Source of the DNA: a virus
Direction: 5' to 3' (one strand)
Virus record (IMG/VR): IMGVR_UViG_3300028025_003054
Location: 1-31,391 of that record
DNA: 31,391 bases
In this document: piece after piece, positions 21,446 through 29,837 of the stretch
Numbering within the stretch: position 1 is the stretch's first letter
Layout of the letters: each line of letters begins with the position of its first letter
Program-made: the position numbers and the translations under genes
Notes under the pieces: model-generated
Told to the model about the DNA's origin: nothing
Database searches by the model: none
What the model saw: only the letters and a program-made list of their open reading frames with translations

Positions 21446-21876
21446 TGCATCCAATTTTCTTCTATTTTAGTAAATCCAAATCTTGCATAATTAATATCAG
21501 GGCTTGTTGTCATTTTAGTCATCGTAAATAATTTAATTCTGCCTTGATCTTTTAGTTCTTTAGCTTTATCTATATAAGCTTTTAATAATTTATATCCAAC
21601 TGTTTTATGTCTATATTCAGGTTTTACATACCAAGCTAATTCATATAATGCTAAAGTTTTATCGCACCATACTACAGGGCTAATAATGCCCATAATAAAT
21701 CCTATATTATCTTTTAGAAAAATCACACCTCGACCTGCAATAATACTATCTATAATGGAATTAAAATAATCAGGATTATCAATATCTTTATATTGCTCTA
21801 TTGGGCTTTCATCCCTAAACATTCGCATCATATTTTGTAATTGTATTTTGTCGTATTTTGTAGCTTGTCTTATCAT
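21442..21876 (-). CDS. GNAT-family acetyltransferase within the tail module
   Basis: 144 residues with the acetyl-CoA site 'LAWYVKPEYRHKTVGYKLLKAYIDKAKEL' (motif A: R-x-x-x-x-G-x-K/L) and a fair C-terminal 'YARFGFTKIEENW'. It overlaps both neighbours by ATGA, so it is made together with the minor tail and tip proteins. GNAT genes in this position recur in phages of this type. Substrate unknown: a virion protein, a host protein or a small molecule. Confidence 0.85.
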   Translation of the reverse strand: MIRQATKYDKIQLQNMMRMFRDESPIEQYKDIDNPDYFNSIIDSIIAGRGVIFLKDNIGFIMGIISPVVWCDKTLALYELAWYVKPEYRHKTVGYKLLKAYIDKAKELKDQGRIKLFTMTKMTTSPDINYARFGFTKIEENWMQ

Positions 21877-22637
21877 ACATCCTTGCCAAAAGAATAATTA
21901 ATTGTTTCTATAAAGCCAACTCTTGCCATAGAAGTGTCCGTTGGATTCCAATACATCCAAGCGTTATCATTGGTATATCGACCGGCAGTTCTATTTTGTA
22001 AAATAATTTGAATACTTGATGCGGCTATATTTATAACGCCCACATACATTCTTATCTCTTCCATCCATTGTTCGGATATAGCAAAAGAATTTACATAGCC
22101 CGTAAAAAATTTATATAAACCGCCTGTGCCGCCTGTTGTTATTAATGCGCCATTAGTATCAAAAAATCCATGCCACATTTCAATATAAGAACCTTTTATT
22201 TCATGGCCTAATGTCCAACCTAATAAAGCGGTATCAATACCCACAATAGTCATACTTGTTTCATTGGCGGTTGATTTAATATCTCTTTGAACATCATTAA
22301 TTTTAACTAGGCCACCTAATGCGTCAAAAGGTTCGCTATCAACTGCGGCTATAGTTAATGCGCTTGGTGTTGTAGCAAATCTATAAATAACACTTTCATA
22401 AACTGTTCCTGTGCCTGATCCAATACCTGTGGCTACAAATACTGTTCCATAGTTATTATTGGCCGCGCCAACTAATGTCCAATCTGTAACCGCACCTGCG
22501 CCTGTAACAGTAGTTCTAACTGTATAAGTTTGACCAATAACAAGATTGCCAGCAATAACAGTAGCTCGCGTAGTAACGCGAACAAAGTCTGCCATTCTTA
22601 TATTGTTAGTATTAGTTACGGGAGTTATTACATTCAT
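21873..22637 (-). CDS. Minor tail protein with inserted small beta domain
   Basis: 254 residues. The C-terminal part ('FKFFTGYVNSFAISEQWMEEIRMYVGVI', 'LQNRTAGRYTNDNAW', 'FIETINYSFGKD' pattern) is typical of baseplate/minor tail proteins in small siphoviruses. Residues about 28-80 ('GNLVIGQTYTVRTTVTGAGAVTDWTLVGAANNN...GTGTGTV' pattern) form a glycine-rich beta unit that recurs in unrelated phage structural proteins, so it looks like an inserted module. The gene is coupled to both neighbours by ATGA overlaps. Confidence 0.72.
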   Translation of the reverse strand: MNVITPVTNTNNIRMADFVRVTTRATVIAGNLVIGQTYTVRTTVTGAGAVTDWTLVGAANNNYGTVFVATGIGSGTGTVYESVIYRFATTPSALTIAAVDSEPFDALGGLVKINDVQRDIKSTANETSMTIVGIDTALLGWTLGHEIKGSYIEMWHGFFDTNGALITTGGTGGLYKFFTGYVNSFAISEQWMEEIRMYVGVINIAASSIQIILQNRTAGRYTNDNAWMYWNPTDTSMARVGFIETINYSFGKDV

Positions 22638-23314
22638 AGAACATCTTCAATTGCTACAAAAGGGCCATTCCAAGATATAAATGAATCATTAGTCATAGGC
22701 ACTAATGTATAAGTAGGATACTCGCGCAATATAACAGGAAATGTAACGCCTGTATAAGTGCCACCGCCTAAAGATATAGTTGTTCCATATTGTCCAATAA
22801 CTGCGCCAACTGCACTTGCTAGAGTATCAATTAGATTTCTGTGAACAGGAATATTAACAGTTGAGCTTCCACCTCTTTGAACATCAGCCGTTGCAATATA
22901 AGCATATCGACCTACTTGGCAAAAATCGCCTTTTTTAACAATATAAGCCGTTGAAGATATACTAGGCAAACTACCTAATACAAGTGTTTTATTAGCACTT
23001 GAAGTTTGCCATTGGCAAGCCGTTATTTGACCTGATGTCATATCGCCTTGATAAGCTACATAATTAAGCCAACCAATATTTGTAAAATTAAGATATTGTT
23101 CTGTAGCTTTATCTGCTACACGCAAGGATGATAATAAATCCCTATTTTGACTATAAAGCAAATACTTCATAGGATTCATAGTAAATTCAAAAGGTTGAAC
23201 AGTAAGAAGTTCGGAAGTTGAGATGCGCTGATTGCGACTTAAAACTTGACCTACAAGCTTTTGATCATTAATTGCAATTGATTCTGAAACTTGTAATATT
23301 GTATTTAATGACAT
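22634..23314 (-). CDS. Minor tail protein (distal tail region)
   Basis: 226 residues, beta-rich, no motif of known function ('PFEFTMNPMKYLLYSQNRDLLSSLRV', 'GQVGRYAYIATADVQRGGSSTV'-type segments). Its place directly after the tape measure gene is that of distal tail proteins, with one or two more baseplate proteins following. Function inferred from gene order. Confidence 0.65.
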   Translation of the reverse strand: MSLNTILQVSESIAINDQKLVGQVLSRNQRISTSELLTVQPFEFTMNPMKYLLYSQNRDLLSSLRVADKATEQYLNFTNIGWLNYVAYQGDMTSGQITACQWQTSSANKTLVLGSLPSISSTAYIVKKGDFCQVGRYAYIATADVQRGGSSTVNIPVHRNLIDTLASAVGAVIGQYGTTISLGGGTYTGVTFPVILREYPTYTLVPMTNDSFISWNGPFVAIEDVL

Positions 23315-23316
23315 AA

Positions 23317-25128
23317 TTATGATCTCGATTGTGGCAATGATCTTGTAGCGGATTGATTAGCCGCAAATACCGCTTGTTTATTTCGTGATAAAAATTGTGT
23401 TGCAGATTGCGTATCAATAGCGCTCATGCTTGCAATATAAGGCCCATTATACACTACTTGAGGGCCACCGCCCATAGCAGAGCCTAATTGATTATTTGGA
23501 ATAATAGTGCCTGCGGTTTTAGGAATAAATAATTCAGGGCCGCTCTCGCCAACTAAACTTGGCATTCCAACTGGCGGATTACCACCATCAGCAAATCCTT
23601 TTAATTTAATTCCGCCTGTAAAAGCTTTTCCACCGCCGCCACCACCGCCGCCAAATAGACCACTAAAAAAACTACCAATACCTGATGATTGAAATATAGA
23701 TGTAGCTTGAGCTTTTAATTGTATTTTAAGTAAATCACCAATAATACTTTTTGCTAAATCACCAAAACTTAATTTGCCTGTTTCAACAAATCTTTCTAAT
23801 GCAGTTTCAAGATTTTGTGTTACAGATACGAATGCTTGCTCACCTAATTTAGCCGCATTGGAAGCGTTATCTGCGTAAGTAGCAAAAGCTTTTTGCCAAC
23901 CAAACTCAAAACTTCTTTGAGCTTCACCAATTTGATATGCTTCTTTAGCCCTAGCTTTTTCAGCTTCAGCCCATTTATTAGCTTGATCTTCAGTCATCTT
24001 ACGACCAAATTGATCGCCTAAAGTTAATTGCTGACGCTTTTGTTCTATGTCAAATAATTCTAATTGAAGTTTTCTTTCATTCTCTGTAAGAAAAGCTAAT
24101 TCATGTTCTTTTTGTAATCTCAAACCTTTTGCTTGAGTAATAAGCAATTCTTTTTCATAAAATTCTTGTTGCCTTTTTGCCGCTTCAGCCAATCGTTTTG
24201 CTTCAGCTTCAGCTTCTTTATTTCTAGCTTCCGTAACCTCTCTAATATTTTTTTTAGGTGCGGCTACACCACCAATACCTGACATGATGCCGGGAACATT
24301 AGCACCTTGAACTGATCCAAATTCTCTTTCACTTGGAGCAACATATTTTTGAAAACCTTCTTTGTCTTTCCATGCCGCCCACCATCCTGCTTCTTTTCTA
24401 ATCTCTGCAAATCTTTGAACTAATTTACCTTGTTTTTCAAAGTGCCTTTCCATTGCTTGTGTTGCCGCATCAAAAGCAGGCGCAAGTGCTTCAGCTAAAT
24501 TTACTTTTAAATTAAAAAATAATTTGTCTAAACGATCAACTGAAACGCCTATTTTTTTAAATGTTTCGTCTGATTCTGCAAATTTATTTTTACTTTTTTC
24601 AAATTCATCAGCCAGCCCTTTAATATCAACACCGCGAATAGCTCGGCCAAACATATCCATAGCTAAAGCATTTCGTCTAGTAGTATCTTCAACTGCGGCT
24701 AATGATTTAACAGTTTTTTCAAATAAATCTTGAGGGGCAAGAGTTCTTAAATCTTTTAAAGATACGCCAATAGATAAAAATGCTTTTTGTGCTTTTTCTG
24801 ATCCTTGCGCGGCTTCATCAACTTTATTTGCGAATGATGCCATAAGTTTACCAGCATCATCACTATTACCACCATTTTGAGATAGAGCATTGGACATCCG
24901 CAATACAGATTGAACGGACATTTCATTAGCTTTAGCGACATCATTTATTCTGTCGGCAAAGTTAATTGCTTCGCGAGCGGAAGCGGCAAAAGCAGTTCCA
25001 ACCGCAAGTAAAGATATTTTTGCGCCTGTGCTAAAGCCTTCTACTTTGTCTTTAGCCTTGCCTAGATTGGCATTAAACTCGCCAGCATCAAGCCCAAGTA
25101 AAACCGCTAATCTTGAAATAATTGCCAT
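23317..25128 (-). CDS. Tail tape measure protein
   Basis: 603 residues. N-terminus 'IISRLAVLLGLDAGEFNANLGKAKDKVEGF' is the usual start of tape measure proteins; the middle is a long coiled coil (about 300-400, 'AEAEAKRLAEAAKRQQEFYEKE'); near the C-terminus is 'FADGGNPPVGMPSLVGESGPELFIP', a well-known tape measure signature. With about 1.5 angstrom per residue the tail would be near 90 nm (estimate). A glycine run precedes the signature. Confidence 0.9.
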   Translation of the reverse strand: MAIISRLAVLLGLDAGEFNANLGKAKDKVEGFSTGAKISLLAVGTAFAASAREAINFADRINDVAKANEMSVQSVLRMSNALSQNGGNSDDAGKLMASFANKVDEAAQGSEKAQKAFLSIGVSLKDLRTLAPQDLFEKTVKSLAAVEDTTRRNALAMDMFGRAIRGVDIKGLADEFEKSKNKFAESDETFKKIGVSVDRLDKLFFNLKVNLAEALAPAFDAATQAMERHFEKQGKLVQRFAEIRKEAGWWAAWKDKEGFQKYVAPSEREFGSVQGANVPGIMSGIGGVAAPKKNIREVTEARNKEAEAEAKRLAEAAKRQQEFYEKELLITQAKGLRLQKEHELAFLTENERKLQLELFDIEQKRQQLTLGDQFGRKMTEDQANKWAEAEKARAKEAYQIGEAQRSFEFGWQKAFATYADNASNAAKLGEQAFVSVTQNLETALERFVETGKLSFGDLAKSIIGDLLKIQLKAQATSIFQSSGIGSFFSGLFGGGGGGGGKAFTGGIKLKGFADGGNPPVGMPSLVGESGPELFIPKTAGTIIPNNQLGSAMGGGPQVVYNGPYIASMSAIDTQSATQFLSRNKQAVFAANQSATRSLPQSRS

Positions 25129-25130
25129 AA

Positions 25131-25439
25131 TTACTTACCTTTAAATCTATCCATTTTAAAGTTTGGTGCTTGGCTCATAAATAAAAGTAAAGAATTGCTA
25201 GGATCAGCTTTTTCTATTCCATAAATATAATCATAAGCACTACCCAAAACGCTTTTTAGAGTATAAGGCGGGCTACTACTTGCTCTTAAATAATTAAAAA
25301 CTCCCGATGTAAGAGTTCCTTGCATAGTTAATAAGCTTCTATTTCCAATTAACCCGTCAGCATACATGACTGTTATTTCATTCATGGTTGCTTCATCTAA
25401 AGCGTCTATATCTTGTATTGTATGCCCGTTAAAGACCAT
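25131..25439 (-). CDS. Tail assembly chaperone second part or small tail protein
   Basis: 102 residues between the chaperone-like gene and the tape measure, the position of lambda GT. Seen: 'IQDIDALDEATMNEITVMYADG' and 'GNRSLLTMQGTLTSG', no known motif. Its reading frame is open upstream of the ATG through the end of the gene before it, so it could also be expressed as a frameshift fusion. Function by position only. Confidence 0.6.
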   Translation of the reverse strand: MVFNGHTIQDIDALDEATMNEITVMYADGLIGNRSLLTMQGTLTSGVFNYLRASSSPPYTLKSVLGSAYDYIYGIEKADPSNSLLLFMSQAPNFKMDRFKGK

Positions 25440-25471
25440 AGCCGCTCTAACTTGAGTTCTTAACGAGCTTG

Positions 25472-25942
25472 CTACTTTGACTTTATGTCTTTATAGTCAG
25501 GGCTAATAACCTCATTAATTTTTTCCACTAATGTCATTTGAACTGACAATGGAAATTCAGCTTCTACATCTTCATAAGTTATATCTTCTAATGATCCTGT
25601 TTCAGGTATTAGAAATTTAATATATTCAACTATTCTATGTTGCAATATATGTTTATTCTTGGCGGTTTCTCTCATTGATCTGCCATCAATAACCATATCA
25701 TTATCTTTTATTTCTACGCCTTCTTTTTCTTTAAGGCCATCAAATTCTTTGAGCATTTTTTGATACTCAATCTCAACTTTTTCCTCATTAGGATTTTTAA
25801 AGTAATTATAAATAGCTTCAATTTCAGATACGCTTGGCACTCTTACTTTAAATGTATGATCGCCTAATTCAAACGACCTAGTTAATACTGATAATCTATT
25901 TTCCTCGTATTTTTTACCGAGCGCACTTCCTAATTTACTCAT
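25472..25942 (-). CDS. Tail assembly chaperone (gpG-like)
   Basis: 156 residues, acidic, helical, in the position of lambda G, upstream of the tape measure. 'LGDHTFKVRVPSVSEIEAIYNYFKNP' at the start, a Lys/Glu-rich middle helix, and 'FPLSVQMTLVEKINEVISPDYK' at the end. Such chaperones coat the tape measure protein during assembly. No strong motif; assignment by size, charge and order. Confidence 0.65.
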   Translation of the reverse strand: MSKLGSALGKKYEENRLSVLTRSFELGDHTFKVRVPSVSEIEAIYNYFKNPNEEKVEIEYQKMLKEFDGLKEKEGVEIKDNDMVIDGRSMRETAKNKHILQHRIVEYIKFLIPETGSLEDITYEDVEAEFPLSVQMTLVEKINEVISPDYKDIKSK

Positions 25943-25951
25943 ATCTTTTCC

Positions 25952-26506
25952 TTATGTTGTTAAATTTTTTGCTTTATAAGAATCCATTTTTTGTTTAATA
26001 ATAAGACCTAATTTTGTTGCAACGGCTTGAGCTTGTGATTCTAATGAAACACGCATAAATGGTTTGGCTGACATATTAGCCGTTCCAAATTCGTTTGCTA
26101 TTGCTCTAGCATCAAACATAACGCCAGCTTCAGTATAAAACTTTTTTTTAGCCTTTTTATACTCTTTGCCTTTTAGATCGCCATATTGAGCGTGAAATTG
26201 TTGTTTTAATTTTTTAGGAATTGGCCGAGATGAAACAAGCGATATGACAGAATCTTTTGGAGTTACATATCTTGACTTCATATCTTTTCTAGTAGGTCGC
26301 CTTGCGGTGATATACAAAGAACGATCCAATGCGCCTGTGTCTTTAGGTGATAGTGCTTTAGCCATAGCCAATACAGGTTTCATGGCTTCTCTAACGGCTG
26401 GTATTAATACTTTGCTTTTTGCGTCTTTGTCGCCAAATTGCTCTTGAAATTCTTTAAATGCATCAAGAGTTTCTTTTAAACCATTGACGGCAAACTTGAC
26501 ACTCAT
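25952..26506 (-). CDS. HK97 gp10-like tail/connector protein
   Basis: 184 residues, basic. 'VREAMKPVLAMAKALSPKDTGALDRSLYI' and the closing 'ANEFGTANMSAKPFMRVSLESQ' are the family's two best-known motifs. In most phages it stands between head closure and tail terminator genes; here it lies after the tail tube gene, an unusual order. Proposed role: joining head and tail. Confidence 0.82.
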   Translation of the reverse strand: MSVKFAVNGLKETLDAFKEFQEQFGDKDAKSKVLIPAVREAMKPVLAMAKALSPKDTGALDRSLYITARRPTRKDMKSRYVTPKDSVISLVSSRPIPKKLKQQFHAQYGDLKGKEYKKAKKKFYTEAGVMFDARAIANEFGTANMSAKPFMRVSLESQAQAVATKLGLIIKQKMDSYKAKNLTT

Positions 26507-26733
26507 TATTCCGCCTTAATTATTTTTTGATAAATCGTATTATTAAGTTTAATAGCGTAATCAACGGCTTGTTCGGGCGTTAATTTATCAGCATGATTTT
26601 TAGCAATATCATGGGCTAAAGCAATGCCTGTTAATCGTTGTTGGGCAAACCCAAACCAGTTCTTTTGACCTGAACCAGCTTGGGATACCAAATAACTTAA
26701 TAGATCATCAGTTGTTTTAACTTGTGTTGTCAT
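26506..26733 (-). CDS. Small hypothetical protein of the tail module
   Basis: 75 residues, helical ('DDLLSYLVSQAGSGQKNWFGFAQQ', 'LTPEQAVDYAIKLNNTIYQKII'). No family recognised. Stop and next start share one base. Its place between the tail tube and gp10-like genes suggests an assembly factor. Confidence 0.62.
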   Translation of the reverse strand: MTTQVKTTDDLLSYLVSQAGSGQKNWFGFAQQRLTGIALAHDIAKNHADKLTPEQAVDYAIKLNNTIYQKIIKAE

Positions 26734-26750
26734 TTCTTTTCCTCAATTAA

Positions 26751-27242
26751 TTAAGAGTTAGACCATCCGTATTGGTTGCCGCGCGGATGAACTGTAAACA
26801 TACATTTAGCTTCAGCAGTTGGGTTAGGATCAACTTGGAATTGACCTACGCGACCATTAAATGCATAAGCAACATAGTTTGTGCCATCAGTTGCTAAAAT
26901 TACAAAAGTTCTATCAATTGTGCCATTTTCAGCATCATCTCTCATTAATAGTAATTGTGTATCTGCAGGATTCCATGCCGCAGTAATGCTCATTGATGTT
27001 GGAGCGGCTTGTGTAGGAATCTTGTCAGATTGACGAGAGCCTGCAACATTGTAATTAGCCATTGCATCATCTTGGCCAAAAGCAGGAATAGCTTCTACTG
27101 GCAAAAGATTAGCATCAACCGCAATTGGATTAACATCTGTCCAATCTGATAATTCAGCTATTGTTAAAACAGTTGGAGTTGCACCCGGTTGGCAATATAG
27201 AGATGCGCTAAAACCCGGTAAAACTTTATTTGGAAGTGCCAT
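26751..27242 (-). CDS. Major tail tube protein
   Basis: 163 residues, acidic beta-rich protein with features of the tail tube: 'ELSDWTDVNP', 'SRQSDKIPTQAAPTSMSITAAWNPAD', 'ATDGTNYVAYAFNGRVGQFQVDPNPTAEAKC', in which the unit 'GRVGQF..DP......K' marks the central sheet. Its own ribosome site (GTGAGGAAATAATT) is strong, as expected for an abundant protein. Identified by size, composition and place before the chaperones. Confidence 0.8.
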   Translation of the reverse strand: MALPNKVLPGFSASLYCQPGATPTVLTIAELSDWTDVNPIAVDANLLPVEAIPAFGQDDAMANYNVAGSRQSDKIPTQAAPTSMSITAAWNPADTQLLLMRDDAENGTIDRTFVILATDGTNYVAYAFNGRVGQFQVDPNPTAEAKCMFTVHPRGNQYGWSNS

Positions 27243-27277
27243 AATTATTTCCTCACATTAAAAAATTAAAAAAGTTC

Positions 27278-27697
27278 TTATGTTGGTATGTATAAGGTGC
27301 AATCCATAAATATATTATGAAGCCCAATCTCATTGTCGTATCCATGATATAACCACACTACATCTGCTTTTGAAACATTAAAACTATGACCGCCGCCACC
27401 AAAAGTTCCACTATAGCCATGTAGTGATTGCAAAATATCGTTAGCGGTATCAAAACCATCTGCCATATTTTGTGTAAACACACTAATCTGAAAAACAGGT
27501 GTATCTATGCCTTTAATACTTTGTATATTGCCAGTATATACTGGTTGATGCACATCTCTTAATTGCCAAGTAAGAAATTTAGGTTGCGTTGCATAATTTC
27601 TATTAAAATTAGCATATACAGGTATAGGCGTAACTATACTAGATAATTGTGCCTGTATTGCCTGTGCATATTCCCTAACATCTTGTTGAGTTGCCAT
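27278..27697 (-). CDS. Tail terminator/completion-like protein
   Basis: 139 residues: helical start ('DVREYAQAIQAQLSSIVTPIPVY'), then 'TWQLRDVHQPVYTGN', 'PVFQISVFTQNMADGFDTANDILQSLHGYSG' and 'IFMDCTLYI', the alpha-beta pattern of gpU/DUF3168-like tail terminators. Starts directly after the stop of the head closure gene. Assignment by pattern and order. Confidence 0.72.
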   Translation of the reverse strand: MATQQDVREYAQAIQAQLSSIVTPIPVYANFNRNYATQPKFLTWQLRDVHQPVYTGNIQSIKGIDTPVFQISVFTQNMADGFDTANDILQSLHGYSGTFGGGGHSFNVSKADVVWLYHGYDNEIGLHNIFMDCTLYIPT

Positions 27698-28042
27698 CTA
27701 TACATCTACACTTGGTTTATTAAAGTAACATATTAAAGTTACACTCATTCTATCATTAGATATACTAGAATCAGCTATTCGCCAATCAACATTTTGATAA
27801 GTTATCGAATATAAATTATCGTTATCTACTATATCCCTTGTGTTTGGTGTGTAATTAAATTTCATTTGCACCAAATCACTATATATTCTAAATTTTTCTG
27901 AAGTGGCCACATTAGCTCTTACTTCGGATATTAATGGCCTACTTGTAAATTTAAGCGTTTTAGTTGTTTGTGTTTCACCATAACTACTTGTGGCAAAAGA
28001 CAAATCATTAACTTCTACTGTTTCAAATTTTGTTATTGCCAT
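27698..28042 (-). CDS. Head-closure-like protein
   Basis: 114 residues, beta-rich: 'TSRPLISEVRANVATSEKFRIYSDLVQMKFNYTPNTRDI' and 'YSITYQNVDWRIADSSIS' recall SPP1 gp16-type stoppers ('a..f...r' .. 'I.Y....Wri....'). Position between connector and tail terminator fits. The stop abuts the next start. Confidence 0.68.
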   Translation of the reverse strand: MAITKFETVEVNDLSFATSSYGETQTTKTLKFTSRPLISEVRANVATSEKFRIYSDLVQMKFNYTPNTRDIVDNDNLYSITYQNVDWRIADSSISNDRMSVTLICYFNKPSVDV

Positions 28043-28708
28043 TTACATTACCAATGGTTTATAAGGTCTTAATAAACAATCTACTCCATAAGGAATCTTT
28101 TGCAAACCACTTGCAACTGATTCTGATCTATTATTATAAAGATGCGTAAATAATAATAAGCCAGCTTGCTTAATTACAGGATAAGCCTGTGTAAAGTTTG
28201 CATTTTGTGTATATTCAACAATAACAGGGCTTGTTCTATAAGTGCTTACATCCGATGGAATACCGCTACTTAAAACAACTTTATTTCCTGTCGAATCATA
28301 GTAATAACTACTAGAAGCAATAGTTGTTAAAGTGCTTGGTGTGTTCCCATTGTAATAAGCAACTTTATTAATAGCTAAATTACCGCTATTAAACTTATCA
28401 ACATAACTTGTAACTGGTAAATCTAAATAAACAGGCGTTGAAAAATTAGCTGATAAGCCATAGTAAACTCTATATGCAGTAGGAAAGATTGACATACCAA
28501 GATAATCTTCAATATGCATACGAACCGCTAGTTCCAAACTTTCCAAGTAAGTATCTTGCGATTCGTCAGTTCCTAAATTTAACTGTTGCGCTATTTCGTC
28601 TATACTTAACCAGTTTGTAGTTAAGTCGCGACTAATCTGTTCAAATTTATCATAATTGAACGGATTGCGAGTAGTTCCATACGGCACTTGCCCAAGCGTG
28701 TCGCTCAT
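28043..28708 (-). CDS. Head-tail connector (gp6-like adaptor)
   Basis: 221 residues. 'TYLESLELAVRMHIEDYLGMSI' is the typical helix of gp6-like connectors; a beta insertion with 'VYLDLPVTS' and 'VEYTQNAN' follows, then the closing helix 'AYPVIKQAGLLLFTHLYNNRSE'. It would form the ring between the portal and the stopper. Immediately downstream of the second capsid gene. Confidence 0.85.
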   Translation of the reverse strand: MSDTLGQVPYGTTRNPFNYDKFEQISRDLTTNWLSIDEIAQQLNLGTDESQDTYLESLELAVRMHIEDYLGMSIFPTAYRVYYGLSANFSTPVYLDLPVTSYVDKFNSGNLAINKVAYYNGNTPSTLTTIASSSYYYDSTGNKVVLSSGIPSDVSTYRTSPVIVEYTQNANFTQAYPVIKQAGLLLFTHLYNNRSESVASGLQKIPYGVDCLLRPYKPLVM

Positions 28709-28710
28709 TA

Positions 28711-29769
28711 TTAAACCCCTACTAAAAATACGCCTGCAAAAGGATTTCTAACAGTTGATGCTAATCGTTTTTCTGCAAATAAAGTAATAAAGCCCGGTGC
28801 AGTTTGATCAAAGCGTTTAATATTCATTTCCTCTGCATCAGCAATAGTTAAGAATTGATCCCAATTTGCTAACACGCCTGAAATTTTACCTGCGGCTGGA
28901 GCATCTAAATAAGGATTAACAATTACCGGGAATCCAAATAAATAAACTAATGATCCACCATCTTCCGTTCCCGTTTCAACAAACATTGGAGCGCCACCTG
29001 TCGATCCTTTTAATTTTCTTAATTGAGAAATTAAAGAAGGATGTAAGTGCCATGCAGTTGTAGGTAATGCCCAATATTGACCGGGCAATAAATTGGCCGC
29101 ATTAACAATATCGTCATAAGTGATTGCTGAAGCTGAAAACTCTTCTTTTAAAATAGTATGAATACCATTAGTTATAGCAGTTCCACTTGAGCCATAAGAT
29201 GCGGCTGAAGTGCTTGTGTTATAAACAACTAAACCGCGCAAACCGCTAGTTCCACCGGTTGTTGTTGTTGTTGATCCTGCTTGATCGTTGTTAATAGCCA
29301 TCGACTGTGCTTCTAGCGATGATAGCTCTAGCATTAAGTCGTTAGAAATAGCTGGATCGATGCCATTAATATCATCCATAACGGCAGTTCTAATTGGTAA
29401 TTGTGCAGTAATAACTCTAGTGGGCAATTGCCATATTGTTGTAGCAATATTTGGGCTACCACTATTAGGAGTTACAGGGTATGTAAAAGGGTTTGTTGCG
29501 TCTGCGGCATTACCTGTTTTAGCCACAAATTGAGCGGCTGATCCTGTGTATGTAACTTGACGGCTTCCCATTCTAAATGGGTTTGCATATCTTAAAGCGG
29601 CAAAAGCGTCATCAAAATAAACTCGACCACCAATATTTAAGCCTGATCCTGTTAGCGTTGATGCTTCTTCTACATCTTTGGTCTTATTATTATCAGTAAA
29701 ATTAACTGTGGCTTGACCTTCAGTTAAAGCCTGTTTAATGCCATTTAAAATTTTTTCAGATGTATTCAT
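28711..29769 (-). CDS. Second HK97-type major capsid protein paralogue (short form)
   Basis: 352 residues. It shares a long series of motifs with the capsid gene before it: 'EASTLTGSG..IGGR', 'FAALR..NP.R..SR', 'QF.AKTGNA', 'PIRTA..DDI.G', 'EAQSM.INNDQ', 'SGLRGL', and near the end 'EKRLAS...PFA'. It lacks the first 90 or so residues of that protein (the coiled-coil scaffold-like arm) and starts close to where the mature capsid domain begins. The start has an AGGA ribosome site (TTAGGAATACAAATG), no promoter is seen, and a terminator hairpin lies upstream, so it should be made in lower amount. Role: minor capsid subunit, vertex or alternative capsid (inference). Confidence 0.88.
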   Translation of the reverse strand: MNTSEKILNGIKQALTEGQATVNFTDNNKTKDVEEASTLTGSGLNIGGRVYFDDAFAALRYANPFRMGSRQVTYTGSAAQFVAKTGNAADATNPFTYPVTPNSGSPNIATTIWQLPTRVITAQLPIRTAVMDDINGIDPAISNDLMLELSSLEAQSMAINNDQAGSTTTTTGGTSGLRGLVVYNTSTSAASYGSSGTAITNGIHTILKEEFSASAITYDDIVNAANLLPGQYWALPTTAWHLHPSLISQLRKLKGSTGGAPMFVETGTEDGGSLVYLFGFPVIVNPYLDAPAAGKISGVLANWDQFLTIADAEEMNIKRFDQTAPGFITLFAEKRLASTVRNPFAGVFLVGV

Positions 29770-29790
29770 TTGTATTCCTAATTAGTTAAG

Positions 29791-29819
29791 AAAAAAAGGC
29801 GGCGATAAAACCGCCTTTT
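29791..29819 (-). terminator. Terminator hairpin between the two capsid genes
   Basis: Read on the minus strand: AAAAGGCGG, an eight-base loop, CCGCC and a run of seven T. This is a 9-bp stem with U-tract, 19 bases after the stop codon of the first capsid gene and 22 bases before the second capsid start. Partial termination would leave the first capsid gene as the most expressed of the operon. Confidence 0.9.
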
Positions 29820-29837
29820 CCCCGTATTACATTAATG

